Shown piece by piece: positions 34,163 through 42,649 of a stretch of DNA of 64,000 bases. Positions within the stretch are counted from its first letter, which is position 1. Every line of letters starts with the position of its first letter. A program made the position numbers and the translations under genes. Source of the DNA: an uncultured bacterium. GTDB taxonomy: Bacteria > Verrucomicrobiota > Lentisphaeria > Victivallales > UBA1829. Under the pieces are notes generated by a model, which did not search any database, was not told where the DNA came from, and saw nothing but the letters and a program-made list of their open reading frames with translations. Location: NCBI GenBank assembly GCA_949292215.1, contig CASEYW010000034.1, forward strand, positions 62,001 through 126,000, read 5' to 3'.

Positions 34163-36073
34163 TCAGAATTCGAGCGAAAGTTCATCCATCCGCGGCTTCA
34201 CGTCAAAGAGAATTTTGCCGTGCTTCACAACAAAGAGCCCCCAGTGATCTTCCGGAAGTGCCGGATTGCCCGCAAGAGACCGGAGGTAGCGGTTCATCTT
34301 TCCAAAAATAAGATAATATTCGAGTCCTTTGGCTGCTTTGTCGACCGGCATGCGGACCATCCGCATCCGCCGCGGCTGTTTGTTGATGCCAAGGGGAACC
34401 AGCAGATAGATATCGCCATCCGGCAGATCCTGAATTCCGAAACGGTTCAGGTAAAACGGATAAAGGCTCTCACCGAACTGAAGAGCCGGATAAGGTTTCT
34501 CCGTCACCCGGACCCGGGAGGGTAGAATTGTATACCGGCTGTGACTGAGGGTATAGGAGGCCAGCAGTCGTTCCTGCCGGGCAGTCGGGAAGAGCCGTTC
34601 TTCCGAAAGCGGTCCCAGCAGACTCTCGCCCAGAGGAAACACATAGTTGTGACGAACCCCGAGAAGATCCAGCACGGTCGGAGCAATATCAAAAGTCATC
34701 CCGGCGACATCCCGGTGTCCGCGCGTTCCAGTGTTCAGAGCCATTACAACAAGACGGCGGCGGGAATTCCGGGACAAGACCTCCGACAGAATCCCGCCGG
34801 GCATGAGATGATCACTCACCAGAATCACGCAGGTGTCTTTCCAAGCGGGAGTCTTTTTCAAACGGTCGATGAAAGCCCCGATTCGTTCGTCCATCGTATG
34901 AACCGCATCCAGCATCACATTGCCGGTCCGGTTCTCCGGATAGCGGATGGAATCGGAATAAAAAAATCCATGCGGCGCGTGGGTATCCAGAGTCAGAAGG
35001 GTAAGATTGAACGGTTTTCCGCCGGAAGCAAGCTGCTGAAACGTCTCAAATGCCCAGTCAAAAAGAACGGCATCCTTGCAACCCCAGGTTCGGGAACGTC
35101 CGGGGAATTCGGTTTCGTAAGCGAACATCCGGTTGAAACGTTCCCGTCCGAGAAACACGTTCATCCCGGCAAAAGAGAGATTAACCCCCCGCAGAAAAAC
35201 CTGCTCGTATCCCGCCGACGCCAGGATGGACGGCAGAGACGGCAGCTTCTCCCCCACAGCCACCCGGATTCCGGAATTCACGAATCCGCCGCGAAGCACC
35301 TGTTTCACGAGAGGCAGTCCCATCATGGATGCGTAAATGCCTCCGAATGTGTAATCCGCATTCAGCGCCGGAGAAATATTGTCAAAAGACAAAGCCTCCT
35401 CAGCCAGCGCATTCAGCCGGGGAGTCAGACCGGGAAACATCCGTTCGTCCAGAAATGTGTTTTCCAGCGATTCCATGTAAATCAGAACAAGATTTTTCCC
35501 GGGAGAAGCAACCACATCATCTTTGCTTATGGACGACACCTTCACTCCAGCTTTCCGGTAATCCTCATCGGAAAAACGCCCGCTCCAAAGTTCAAAATCC
35601 AGAAAAGCCTCCCGCGCCGGAGAAAACAGCAGAAGAGGAAGCGACAGCAGAAGACCGGTCACACACCAGCGTCTCCTGATTTTTTTCCCGGGAAATTTCA
35701 GATACAGAAACACGAGTCCGCTCAGGAGCAGCACGTAGTAAAGAATACTGACCAGAATCTCCTCCAGAAAGAGAGAAAAGATTATCGGAACATTTTCCAG
35801 CCGCACATGATAGAGCAATTCAAAATTCAGAGTCTTTCCCGAACAGAAAAAAACCAGATCGAAAAACAACTGGAAAAACAGCAGAAGGCCGCTCGTTACA
35901 GCCACAACGCATATCCGCCGGCCAGATCCGAGCAGCAAGCTCGAAACAAAAAAAACGCACAACGCAATTCCAGCCGTCCCCAGGAATACCCGATAATCAA
36001 ACTGATGCGCAACAATCGAATTCACAATCGGCGCAAGCGAGATCAGAAGATAAGAGATCAGAAGAGAATACAC
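34163..36073 (-). CDS. OpgB/LtaS-like membrane phosphoglycerol or phosphoethanolamine transferase (sulfatase superfamily)
   Basis: A 636-residue protein with about five N-terminal membrane helices (to residue 155) and a periplasmic alkaline-phosphatase-superfamily domain. LVLIYMESLENTF and LNADYTFGG resemble E. coli OpgB; Thr242 in DYT is at the nucleophile position. LVSDHLMPGG supplies late metal ligands. The start is GTG, with AAGGAAA 9 nt upstream; no better ATG exists. Family enzymes transfer phosphoglycerol or similar head groups from phospholipids to periplasmic glucans, teichoic acids or lipid A. The two lipase/acyltransferase genes downstream could use or recycle the lipid by-product; that link is inference. 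Confidence 0.8.
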   Translation of the reverse strand: MYSLLISYLLISLAPIVNSIVAHQFDYRVFLGTAGIALCVFFVSSLLLGSGRRICVVAVTSGLLLFFQLFFDLVFFCSGKTLNFELLYHVRLENVPIIFSLFLEEILVSILYYVLLLSGLVFLYLKFPGKKIRRRWCVTGLLLSLPLLLFSPAREAFLDFELWSGRFSDEDYRKAGVKVSSISKDDVVASPGKNLVLIYMESLENTFLDERMFPGLTPRLNALAEEALSFDNISPALNADYTFGGIYASMMGLPLVKQVLRGGFVNSGIRVAVGEKLPSLPSILASAGYEQVFLRGVNLSFAGMNVFLGRERFNRMFAYETEFPGRSRTWGCKDAVLFDWAFETFQQLASGGKPFNLTLLTLDTHAPHGFFYSDSIRYPENRTGNVMLDAVHTMDERIGAFIDRLKKTPAWKDTCVILVSDHLMPGGILSEVLSRNSRRRLVVMALNTGTRGHRDVAGMTFDIAPTVLDLLGVRHNYVFPLGESLLGPLSEERLFPTARQERLLASYTLSHSRYTILPSRVRVTEKPYPALQFGESLYPFYLNRFGIQDLPDGDIYLLVPLGINKQPRRMRMVRMPVDKAAKGLEYYLIFGKMNRYLRSLAGNPALPEDHWGLFVVKHGKILFDVKPRMDELSLEF

Positions 36074-36258
36074 AATCTTTGGTTTCCTTACGAAACGGAG
36101 CGGAACAATCTCCGGAATCCATTTTCCCTACAATCCGTTCGGGAAAAGGAATATACTCATGCAATCTAACCGCAGAATGATCCGTAAATGATTTTTCGGT
36201 CATAAAAACTCCGGATTTTCCTCCATGGAGTTTTTCAGCTGAAAACAGCATGAATCTC

Positions 36259-36287
36259 TTGAAAAAGTTCTGCCGGAGTGTTATGTT
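36259..36287 (+). promoter_or_regulatory. Candidate promoter of the Gly/Pro-rich membrane protein gene
   Basis: TTGAAA (36259-36264), 17 nt, TATGTT (36282-36287); the predicted leader is about 36 nt. Confidence 0.45.
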
Positions 36288-36329
36288 GTCTGCAAGAGAA
36301 GAGAGGCAAAAAGAAGGATTGCCGTCAAA

Positions 36330-37046
36330 ATGAGCACCGAGAAAAATTCGGAAAAAGTTGCCTTGTATGTTGCGCTGGTTGCATCCATTTTAGCCTTGGT
36401 TCTGACAATTTTTACATATCTGGTTCCTCCATCCGGCAATCTGCTTTCCGGATTTGCACCCAAAGCGCCCTCGGTGCCATCACGCGGTCCGGGAGGTCCG
36501 GGCGGTCCCGGCGGAGGACGCGGGTCCGGTGGTCCCGGCGGAGGACCCGGTGGCAGAATGATGCGCGGGTTCGCTCCCTCGCCCGAATATGTTCAGAAAT
36601 ATGAAGAACGCGTTGATCTGTTAAAAAAGCATTCGGATGAGATCAGGACCCGCTATCAGGCAGCCGGCGCGGATCTGGGAGAGGTTCTGGCGGCACACTC
36701 ACGCTGGATCGAAGCAAAACTGAATCTGATGCGCTTGAAAAAAGGACAGCGTATCCAGGCAAATTCCTTTGCCAATACCTGTATTGCCCTGCGGAATGCC
36801 GAAGAACAGCTGAAACTGGCCCAGGAAAAGTTCAAGGCTGGCGGAATCCCGCATGAGAAAGTAGCTGAATTGCGCCTTGAAGTCAATGATGCGGAACTGC
36901 GCCTTCTGGAAACGGGACGCCGTCTGAATCCGGAAAAAGTGGCAGAGGCAAAAGCTGTTCTTCAGAAAACTTCTCTGGAAAAGCTGACGGATCAGGATCT
37001 GGAAAAACTCCTTGCGGCGGAACAGCGTTCCCGCGGTCCGCGCTGA
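36330..37046 (+). CDS. Hypothetical membrane-anchored protein with Gly/Pro-rich linker and coiled coil
   Basis: I recognise no family. The 238-residue protein has one transmembrane helix (about residues 10-32, VALYVALVASILALVLTIFT). A low-complexity linker rich in Gly, Pro, Arg and Ser follows (about residues 48-75, runs of PGG and GGPGGG). The remaining 160 residues are highly charged and helical, probably coiled coil (KFKAGGIPHEKVAELRLEVN and DAELRLLETGRR resemble TolC-type or periplasmic adaptor helices). No signal cleavage site is seen, so it is probably a bitopic protein with the coil in the periplasm. It is monocistronic: a promoter precedes it and a strong terminator follows. A structural envelope role is a guess. 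Confidence 0.6.
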   Translation: MSTEKNSEKVALYVALVASILALVLTIFTYLVPPSGNLLSGFAPKAPSVPSRGPGGPGGPGGGRGSGGPGGGPGGRMMRGFAPSPEYVQKYEERVDLLKKHSDEIRTRYQAAGADLGEVLAAHSRWIEAKLNLMRLKKGQRIQANSFANTCIALRNAEEQLKLAQEKFKAGGIPHEKVAELRLEVNDAELRLLETGRRLNPEKVAEAKAVLQKTSLEKLTDQDLEKLLAAEQRSRGPR

Positions 37047-37060
37047 ACATTCGAACAACA

Positions 37061-37107
37061 GAAAAACAGGCGCCGGACGGGTCTCTTTCCGCGGCGCCTC
37101 GTTTTTT
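37061..37107. terminator. Bidirectional intrinsic terminator
   Basis: AGGCGCCG (37068-37075) pairs with CGGCGCCT (37092-37099). CGTTTTTT follows on the plus strand and TGTTTTTC on the minus strand. It separates the convergent genes ending at 37046 and 37107. Confidence 0.8.
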
Positions 37108-38357
37108 CAGGAGAGAGCCGTTTTCTTCGCGACGGTGCGACATCCGTTCAGCCGCTTCAGAGCCGCTCTCTTCTGAAGATAGATGTCAAACCCGATCAGA
37201 GCTGAAATCAGAACAAAGCAGACCGGTACGATAAAGAAGGAAAGCCGCAAACCAAAATGATCTCCCAGAATGCCCAGAAGGGTGGAGAAAATCCCGCAGC
37301 CGGGGACCCCGGAAGCGGAAAGAATGATGAAAATCATCGTATCGTCTCCACTGACCTTGTTTGCACAGACCGACTGAATGCTCGCCCAGAACGGCCCCAC
37401 CCCCACACCTGATAAAAACAGGAGCGGAAACAGCAGATACAGCGATTTCAGATACGGAAAGAACAGAGAGACTATCGCTGCGCCAATGCCGCAGCCGACG
37501 ATCAGCCAGCCGAGGTTCTTTTCACGCACAAAATATCCAGCCCCCATTCTGCTGACAATCATGCCGAGTGCAAACGCACCCGTCCCGACTCCTGCCGCCC
37601 AAGCGGACCCCGCATAGGACATCTGGATGAAACTGGCAGTCCAGAATGTCAGGCAGAACTCCCCACCCCCCGCAAGAAAGATCGCGGCGAAATAGATCCA
37701 GAACCGGGGAGTCCGGAACAGTTGAACCGCATACCCGCAAATAGCTTTCCAATGCACGGGTTCCTCTTTTTTCGGAAACGGCTTCTTTTTACTGGGAAGC
37801 AGAAGCAGAAGTCCCGGAATCACTGCGACACACCCGAATACAGCGGCAAGGACTCTCCAGGAAACACCCCAGTAAAGCAGTGCGCCGCTCACCAGCACCG
37901 TCACCAGCACTCCGATTGACCAGAACGAATGAGTAAAATTGATATAGCGTCCCGGTTCATCCTCATGCAGGTCATTTACCAGCGGCGTGGCAAGCCCCTC
38001 CAGCACGCCCTCGCCCAGACCTGCGATCGTCAGTGCGGCAAACAGGAACCAGTAGCCGGGAGAGACAGACGCCAGCAGAATTCCCGACGCCATGAACAGC
38101 ACCGCCACTCCAACGGAAATCCGATTTCCCCAGCGGGCGGCAATGAAACCACAGAGAATGAGCATGATCGTCATCGGGATGCTTCGTCCAAGCTGAATCG
38201 CTCCGCCCATCCCCATGCCGCCCTCGTCCAGTGGGAAGTTCAGATCTCTTGCCAGCGGCACCAGGCACATCGGAATCACAATGGAACACATTGCATAAGA
38301 CGCGAATGTCAGGAACGCCGCGTAATCGTAGCGGCCGAACACCATTTTTCTGCTCAT
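37107..38357 (-). CDS. Major facilitator superfamily transporter
   Basis: A 416-residue protein with about twelve hydrophobic segments and the cytoplasmic loop 2-3 motif in the form GFIAARWGNRISVG. Start: AAGGA about 10 nt before the ATG at 38357. It lies on the same strand downstream of an AraC regulator whose divergent partner encodes a glycosidase, so uptake of the liberated sugar or oligosaccharide is plausible. No substrate-specific motif is recognisable; sugar and drug importer families look alike at this level. Confidence 0.8.
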   Translation of the reverse strand: MSRKMVFGRYDYAAFLTFASYAMCSIVIPMCLVPLARDLNFPLDEGGMGMGGAIQLGRSIPMTIMLILCGFIAARWGNRISVGVAVLFMASGILLASVSPGYWFLFAALTIAGLGEGVLEGLATPLVNDLHEDEPGRYINFTHSFWSIGVLVTVLVSGALLYWGVSWRVLAAVFGCVAVIPGLLLLLPSKKKPFPKKEEPVHWKAICGYAVQLFRTPRFWIYFAAIFLAGGGEFCLTFWTASFIQMSYAGSAWAAGVGTGAFALGMIVSRMGAGYFVREKNLGWLIVGCGIGAAIVSLFFPYLKSLYLLFPLLFLSGVGVGPFWASIQSVCANKVSGDDTMIFIILSASGVPGCGIFSTLLGILGDHFGLRLSFFIVPVCFVLISALIGFDIYLQKRAALKRLNGCRTVAKKTALS

Positions 38358-38463
38358 GACCCAAAAATCCTTCTATTCGTTGCAGAGTGACAGGAAAACA
38401 ATATCCCCATTTCAGGAAATGTCAATCATCAATCCTCGTAATTGCCATAAAACAAGCACAAAA

Positions 38464-38500
38464 AAGGTGGATTTTTAAAAAAACCTCTTCTTTTGTTTTC
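38464..38500 (-). terminator. Possible weak terminator after the AraC gene
   Basis: On the minus strand AGGT and ACCT flank a T/A-rich stretch and are followed by TTTTTTGTG. The stem has mismatches; low certainty. Confidence 0.3.
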
Positions 38501-38521
38501 CCGTTTTCCGGGCAGCTAACA

Positions 38522-39385
38522 TCAGAGCGTATCCGGACGGCTCTTCCGATACTCTGCGGGTGGACATCCTTTCCAGCGTTTGAATTCGCTGGAAAAGTGG
38601 AACTGGTTGCAGTACCCAAGGCGAAACGCCGTCTCTTTGACGGAGAAATCCGTATTTTTCAGCAGATATTCCGCAGATTCCATTCTCCGCCGGAAAATAT
38701 ACTTCCGGGGAGAACAGTGCAGATGAACATGAAAAAGCCGTCCGAGAGTCGAACGGCTGATATGGAGCCGTTCTGCGGTCTGTTCCAGCAGATGCGGCAG
38801 TTCCAGATTCGATTCAATAAAATTCAGCGCCGTCTGAAGTATTGCATCCCGTTCCGGCGCAGGACAAGCCAGCATGGAACATGCAGTCAGCAGTTCGGTG
38901 GCCTTTCCCATGATCCGGGGAACCTCCTTGCTGCGCCCGGATTCCAGCAGTGCGCCGATTTCGCGAAAGGTCCGGATTGTCTGTTCCGGATCAGGCAAAG
39001 CATAAACCCCGAACCGGTCCAGATTCAGGGATTTCGCAATCAGATCCAGTTTCCCTCCGCGGAACTCCAATACGAGCTTTCGATAGGCCCCACCGGTTGA
39101 ATATGACTCAAAAGCATATTCCGCATGACGGGGAATAATCAGAATCTCGCCAGGCACAAGCGTATGCGCTCTCCCGGACGACGTATATCGGAGCGCACCC
39201 GATTCCAGCAGTGCCAGCAGAAGAAACGGATTGCTCCCGCACTGAAATCCCCGGGGAAAAACACGCTCCGTCTCCTCAAAACAAAACACGTATAGAGGAA
39301 GTTCAAAACCAAGTTTCATATTCCAGTAGTGAACCTGAAAACGGAGACACCCATCCGGAGGAACGCTGGATTGATGATTTGCCAT
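38522..39385 (-). CDS. AraC-family transcriptional regulator
   Basis: About 287 residues: an N-terminal cupin-like arm (HTLVPGEILIIPRHAEY is the typical ligand-pocket strand pair) and a C-terminal double HTH (LHISRSTLGRLFHVHLHCSP, then VKETAFRLGYCNQFHFSSEF). The frame is open to 39430, but the ATG at 39385 is preferred because the longer start would place two operator-like repeats (39393-39425) inside the coding sequence. Neighbours are a divergent glycosidase and a downstream MFS transporter, so it probably activates both on sensing a sugar. Confidence 0.83.
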   Translation of the reverse strand: MANHQSSVPPDGCLRFQVHYWNMKLGFELPLYVFCFEETERVFPRGFQCGSNPFLLLALLESGALRYTSSGRAHTLVPGEILIIPRHAEYAFESYSTGGAYRKLVLEFRGGKLDLIAKSLNLDRFGVYALPDPEQTIRTFREIGALLESGRSKEVPRIMGKATELLTACSMLACPAPERDAILQTALNFIESNLELPHLLEQTAERLHISRSTLGRLFHVHLHCSPRKYIFRRRMESAEYLLKNTDFSVKETAFRLGYCNQFHFSSEFKRWKGCPPAEYRKSRPDTL

Positions 39386-39392
39386 GATTGCG

Positions 39393-39425
39393 GATTTCCA
39401 TATCTTTTCTGATTGATTTCCATAT
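39393..39425. promoter_or_regulatory. Direct repeats, candidate AraC-type operator
   Basis: GATTTCCATAT occurs at 39393-39403 and again at 39415-39425, identical, with a 22-nt period (two helical turns). It sits between the divergent AraC and glycosidase genes. Tandem sites with this phasing are typical of AraC-family dimers. Confidence 0.6.
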
Positions 39426-39504
39426 ATCATAACCTGTTTTTTTCTTGTTTCAAGAGCGCTTCCGGTGTATTTTCCGACAACACTGAAAAAGAAAGGGTTT
39501 TGGC

Positions 39505-41262
39505 ATGAAACTCACATGTACAAAAAAGAATGCGGAGCAGAACCGTTATGTTCCGCCGGTTCTCGGAAACGGAGATCTCTCGCTGCAGATCGACTATCGG
39601 GGAGGAATGAGACAGGAACGATTCTGCGATATGCTTCCCGGCATCTATCGCGCGGGCTTCCGCTATGACAACTACTATGCGGAGCTGGTTCCTTTCGGCT
39701 ATTTCGAACAGACTGTCGCCGGCTGCGGAGAACCAACGGACTGGATTCAGACCTTCGATCCCGATTTCGGCATTTGTGAAACACACTGTGAATACCGCAG
39801 CGGCATCCAGGTTGATACCGGAATCTTCTGCCATCTGGAACACAACATCATCGCAATCCGGAAACGGATTTCCGGCGGAGAGGAGATTGATTTCCGCTTC
39901 TCCTATACGCTGAACTCAAAACGGATGACCGTAACCCACTCCGGGACATTCCGTCTGGACTATGCAATCGACACAATCGGCGATCCTGCAGGATCGATTT
40001 TCCTGATCTCAGCCGGAACGAACGAAGCCCATGTGATCGACAATCATACCTACGAGCTCCGGACAGCCGAACGCGAAAGCATCTTTTTCATCGCCTTCGG
40101 AGAAGAGGAGGCAAAACTGGTGGAAACCCTCGGCTATGATGGACTTCTGGAATCGCACCGGTCGGCGTGGAGCGCCTTCTGGAAGGATTCGAAAATCAAT
40201 GTTCCCGAAGGCCGTTTACGGGAAGTCTGCCGCACCGCCGAATATCATCTCCGGATCAGCTCCACAAAATGGTCGATTCCGGTCGGCATTTATCCTTCGC
40301 ACTGGCACGGACGTTACTTCGGATTTGATGAATACTTTGCTTTCAGCGGACTTCTTCTTTCCGGACATGCAAAGGAAGCAAAAAAAGTTCCGCTGTTCCG
40401 TCACGCAATCCTTCCCTCCGCCATGAAACGCGCCTATACCTATTTCGGAAAAACCTCCACCTTTGCACGGTATCAGTGGGAAACCATCGAAACGCCACTG
40501 ATCGAAGGAGCTCCGCAGGGATTCTGGCTGGAACACATCTTCCACATGGCACACATCGGACTGGAAGCCCGCAAATATTATGATGCCACCAATGACCGGG
40601 AATTTCTTCGGGAAAACGGCTATCCGGTAATCAAGGCTTGCGCGGAGTTCTTCCGCATTCAGGCGGCCTGCGAACTTGGCAACGGACGCGTCATCATCGG
40701 CAAATGCGTCGATCTGGAGCGGCTCGGACCGGCTCGTGAAAACGCCTTCATGACCACCTGCGGAGCTGTTGCAACCTTGAAAGCGGCGGCAGCATCGGCG
40801 GAGGAACTCGGAACGGATTCCGAGATGATCCCCGTCTGGCGCACTCTGGCGGAACGGCTGCTGGAATCTCTGCCGGAAGAGAACGGCAAATACGTTCCCT
40901 ATCCGGGCTGTCCGGACAAAAGCATCGCACTTCTGACCGGCATTTATCCTTATGCAGTCCTCCCAGCAGACAACCCGAAACAGCTTGCCGCAATCCGCGA
41001 TTTCTGCGATACGGAATCCTCTTTCGGGAATATGTATCCGGTCGGAAAATCCATCTGCGCATGGTATGCCGGATGGAAGGCCATCGTATTCTCGCGCCTG
41101 GGACGGCGCAGCGAGGCATGGAAAATTCTTGAGGAGTGTGCCGCAGACACCGGATGTTTCTCGGAACTCTTTGAAATCCACGAAACGGGTTCCCATCCCT
41201 GGTTCACCACGGCTGAAGGAGTCTTTCTTGAGGCCGTTATGGAACTGCAGGAAGTCCGCTGA
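39505..41262 (+). CDS. (alpha/alpha)6-barrel glycosidase-like protein, family not assigned
   Basis: A 585-residue cytoplasmic-looking protein (no signal peptide). The N-terminal beta-sandwich (about 1-215) contains VLGNGDLSLQIDYRG, a pattern seen at the start of GH65/GH95-like enzymes. Residues about 230-585 are helical pairs typical of six-hairpin glycosidases (SHWHGRYFGFDEYFAFSGLL, QGFWLEHIFHMAHIGLEARK, with acidic residues Asp and Glu at possible catalytic positions). AAAGGG precedes the ATG. It diverges from an AraC gene and is followed by a very stable terminator. Lack of a signal peptide suggests intracellular action on imported oligosaccharides. Confidence 0.65.
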   Translation: MKLTCTKKNAEQNRYVPPVLGNGDLSLQIDYRGGMRQERFCDMLPGIYRAGFRYDNYYAELVPFGYFEQTVAGCGEPTDWIQTFDPDFGICETHCEYRSGIQVDTGIFCHLEHNIIAIRKRISGGEEIDFRFSYTLNSKRMTVTHSGTFRLDYAIDTIGDPAGSIFLISAGTNEAHVIDNHTYELRTAERESIFFIAFGEEEAKLVETLGYDGLLESHRSAWSAFWKDSKINVPEGRLREVCRTAEYHLRISSTKWSIPVGIYPSHWHGRYFGFDEYFAFSGLLLSGHAKEAKKVPLFRHAILPSAMKRAYTYFGKTSTFARYQWETIETPLIEGAPQGFWLEHIFHMAHIGLEARKYYDATNDREFLRENGYPVIKACAEFFRIQAACELGNGRVIIGKCVDLERLGPARENAFMTTCGAVATLKAAAASAEELGTDSEMIPVWRTLAERLLESLPEENGKYVPYPGCPDKSIALLTGIYPYAVLPADNPKQLAAIRDFCDTESSFGNMYPVGKSICAWYAGWKAIVFSRLGRRSEAWKILEECAADTGCFSELFEIHETGSHPWFTTAEGVFLEAVMELQEVR

Positions 41263-41283
41263 CCCTTTTCCCTTGAGCAAGAT

Positions 41284-41334
41284 TGCGAACGTTCCGTTCA
41301 CTCCATCGGACGGAGCGTTCGCATTTTCCTCTCC
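41284..41334 (+). terminator. Strong intrinsic terminator after the glycosidase
   Basis: A 14-bp stem, TGCGAACGTTCCGT (41284-41297) with ACGGAGCGTTCGCA (41310-41323), a single G-T wobble, loop of 12 nt, then TTTTCCTC. Confidence 0.85.
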
Positions 41335-41420
41335 GCTGTCCGAACCGGCCAGAATCTTGCGGCTCTTGAAAAAAATTCCGTTCCGGGGTATATTACTGTT
41401 TCAAACGGAAAGTGTTGCAA

Positions 41421-42038
41421 ATGAATTCCCAACTGATCGGCCAGCCGCGGGGAAAAGTCCTGTGGCTGCTGTTTTATCATTTTTTCAAGATTGCGCTGTT
41501 TGTTGTCGGCGGAGGCTATGCGATTCTGCTGGCGGCGGAAGAGATCTTCGTAAAACGCCTGCACTGGCTGAAGGACGGGGAACTCATGGATATGCTGGCG
41601 ATCATTCAGACGATTCCCGGACTTCTTGCCGGAAATGCCGCCATTTACGTCGGCTATCGCGCCGCAGGACGGCTCGGAGCGCTGGTTGCACTGACCGGAG
41701 TTGCCCTGCCCTCGTTTCTGGTGATTACGGTTGTCGCAATGGGATTCTCCTGGATTCCGATGGAGAACGGGTATATTCAGGGAGCATTCGTCGGTGTGCG
41801 CACAGCTCTCGCCGGACTGATGCTCGTGACTCTGATCCGCATGTGGAACAAAACGGTGCATGACTGGATTCAATATCTGATTGTTCTGGCATGTTTCATC
41901 GGAATTGTCTTTCTGCGCTGGAATCCCGGGCTTCTGCTGGTCGGGGCAATGGCACTCGGCATCGTCTACTGCATGGGGGTCTGCGACACACTCCCTCCCG
42001 CAGCCGAACTCGACCATGACACGGAGGATCGACAATAA
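41421..42038 (+). CDS. chrA: Chromate transporter family protein, first half-size subunit
   Basis: A single-domain CHR protein of 206 residues with about six hydrophobic segments. The family hallmark is visible: FFKIALFVVGGGYAILL, then the PGLLAGNAAIYVGY loop. Full-length ChrA has two such domains; here they are split into two genes overlapping by one base (TAATG), as in other paired short-chain ChrA systems. The domain pair likely works as a heterodimer, exporting chromate or, more probably in this context, another anion. The start at 41421 is preferred over a GTG at 41412. Confidence 0.85.
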   Translation: MNSQLIGQPRGKVLWLLFYHFFKIALFVVGGGYAILLAAEEIFVKRLHWLKDGELMDMLAIIQTIPGLLAGNAAIYVGYRAAGRLGALVALTGVALPSFLVITVVAMGFSWIPMENGYIQGAFVGVRTALAGLMLVTLIRMWNKTVHDWIQYLIVLACFIGIVFLRWNPGLLLVGAMALGIVYCMGVCDTLPPAAELDHDTEDRQ

Positions 42039-42643
42039 TGCTCTATCTTTCGATGTTTCTGATCTTTGTCTATTTCGGAGCGATCTGCTTCGGAGGCGGC
42101 AGTTCCCTGATGCCGTTCTACATCGACATCCTCGTGGAGAAATATCATTGGCTGACGCTGCATGAGCTTGGGGATTTTGTCGCAATTTCGCAGGTTACAC
42201 CGGGACCGATCGGAGTCAATCTGGCGACTTTTCTCGGTTATCGCCAGGGAGGAATCGCCGGCGGGCTTCTCTGCACGGTCGGACTCCTGCTGCCCTCCTG
42301 GATTCTGATGACTCTGGGCGTAAAATCGCTCGACAAATGGGAAAAAAGTCGTGTTGTGCGCAGTCTGATGTACGGAGTCAAACCGGCAACCATGGGACTG
42401 ATCGCCGCCGCATTCATCGCCTATCTTGAAATCTCTCTTTTCAGTGACCGCATTCCGTGGGATTACTGTCTGGAACTCCTGAAAGCGCATTTTGCCCCCT
42501 ACGAGGGCGCATTCGCCCTGCGCTGGGACATGCTTCCCATTTTTCTGTTCTCCTGCTGGGCTCTTTATAAGAACAAGCTCAGCATCATGGGAGTCATCTT
42601 TCTTTCCGCCGGACTGGGCGCTCTGTTTCACGCGATCTTCTGA
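42038..42643 (+). CDS. Chromate transporter family protein, second half-size subunit
   Basis: A 201-residue partner of the preceding gene. FVYFGAICFGGGSSLMPFYI and VAISQVTPGPIGVNLATFLGY are the family signature in its more canonical form (GGG near the N-terminus, PGPIGVN). About six membrane helices. The one-base overlap with the first subunit implies translational coupling and 1:1 synthesis. It converges on the DUF2264 gene with only 6 nt between stops; no terminator is evident. Confidence 0.88.
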   Translation: MLYLSMFLIFVYFGAICFGGGSSLMPFYIDILVEKYHWLTLHELGDFVAISQVTPGPIGVNLATFLGYRQGGIAGGLLCTVGLLLPSWILMTLGVKSLDKWEKSRVVRSLMYGVKPATMGLIAAAFIAYLEISLFSDRIPWDYCLELLKAHFAPYEGAFALRWDMLPIFLFSCWALYKNKLSIMGVIFLSAGLGALFHAIF

Positions 42644-42649
42644 CGCAGC

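Noticed and set aside
34541-36169. A 542-codon plus-strand frame
   Set aside because: Antisense to the OpgB-like gene, low-complexity composition, no family resemblance.
36466-36560. Repetitive GGTCCCGGCGGA-like units as a tandem DNA repeat or CRISPR
   Set aside because: The units are in frame and encode the Gly/Pro linker of a membrane protein; there are no spacers or constant repeats.
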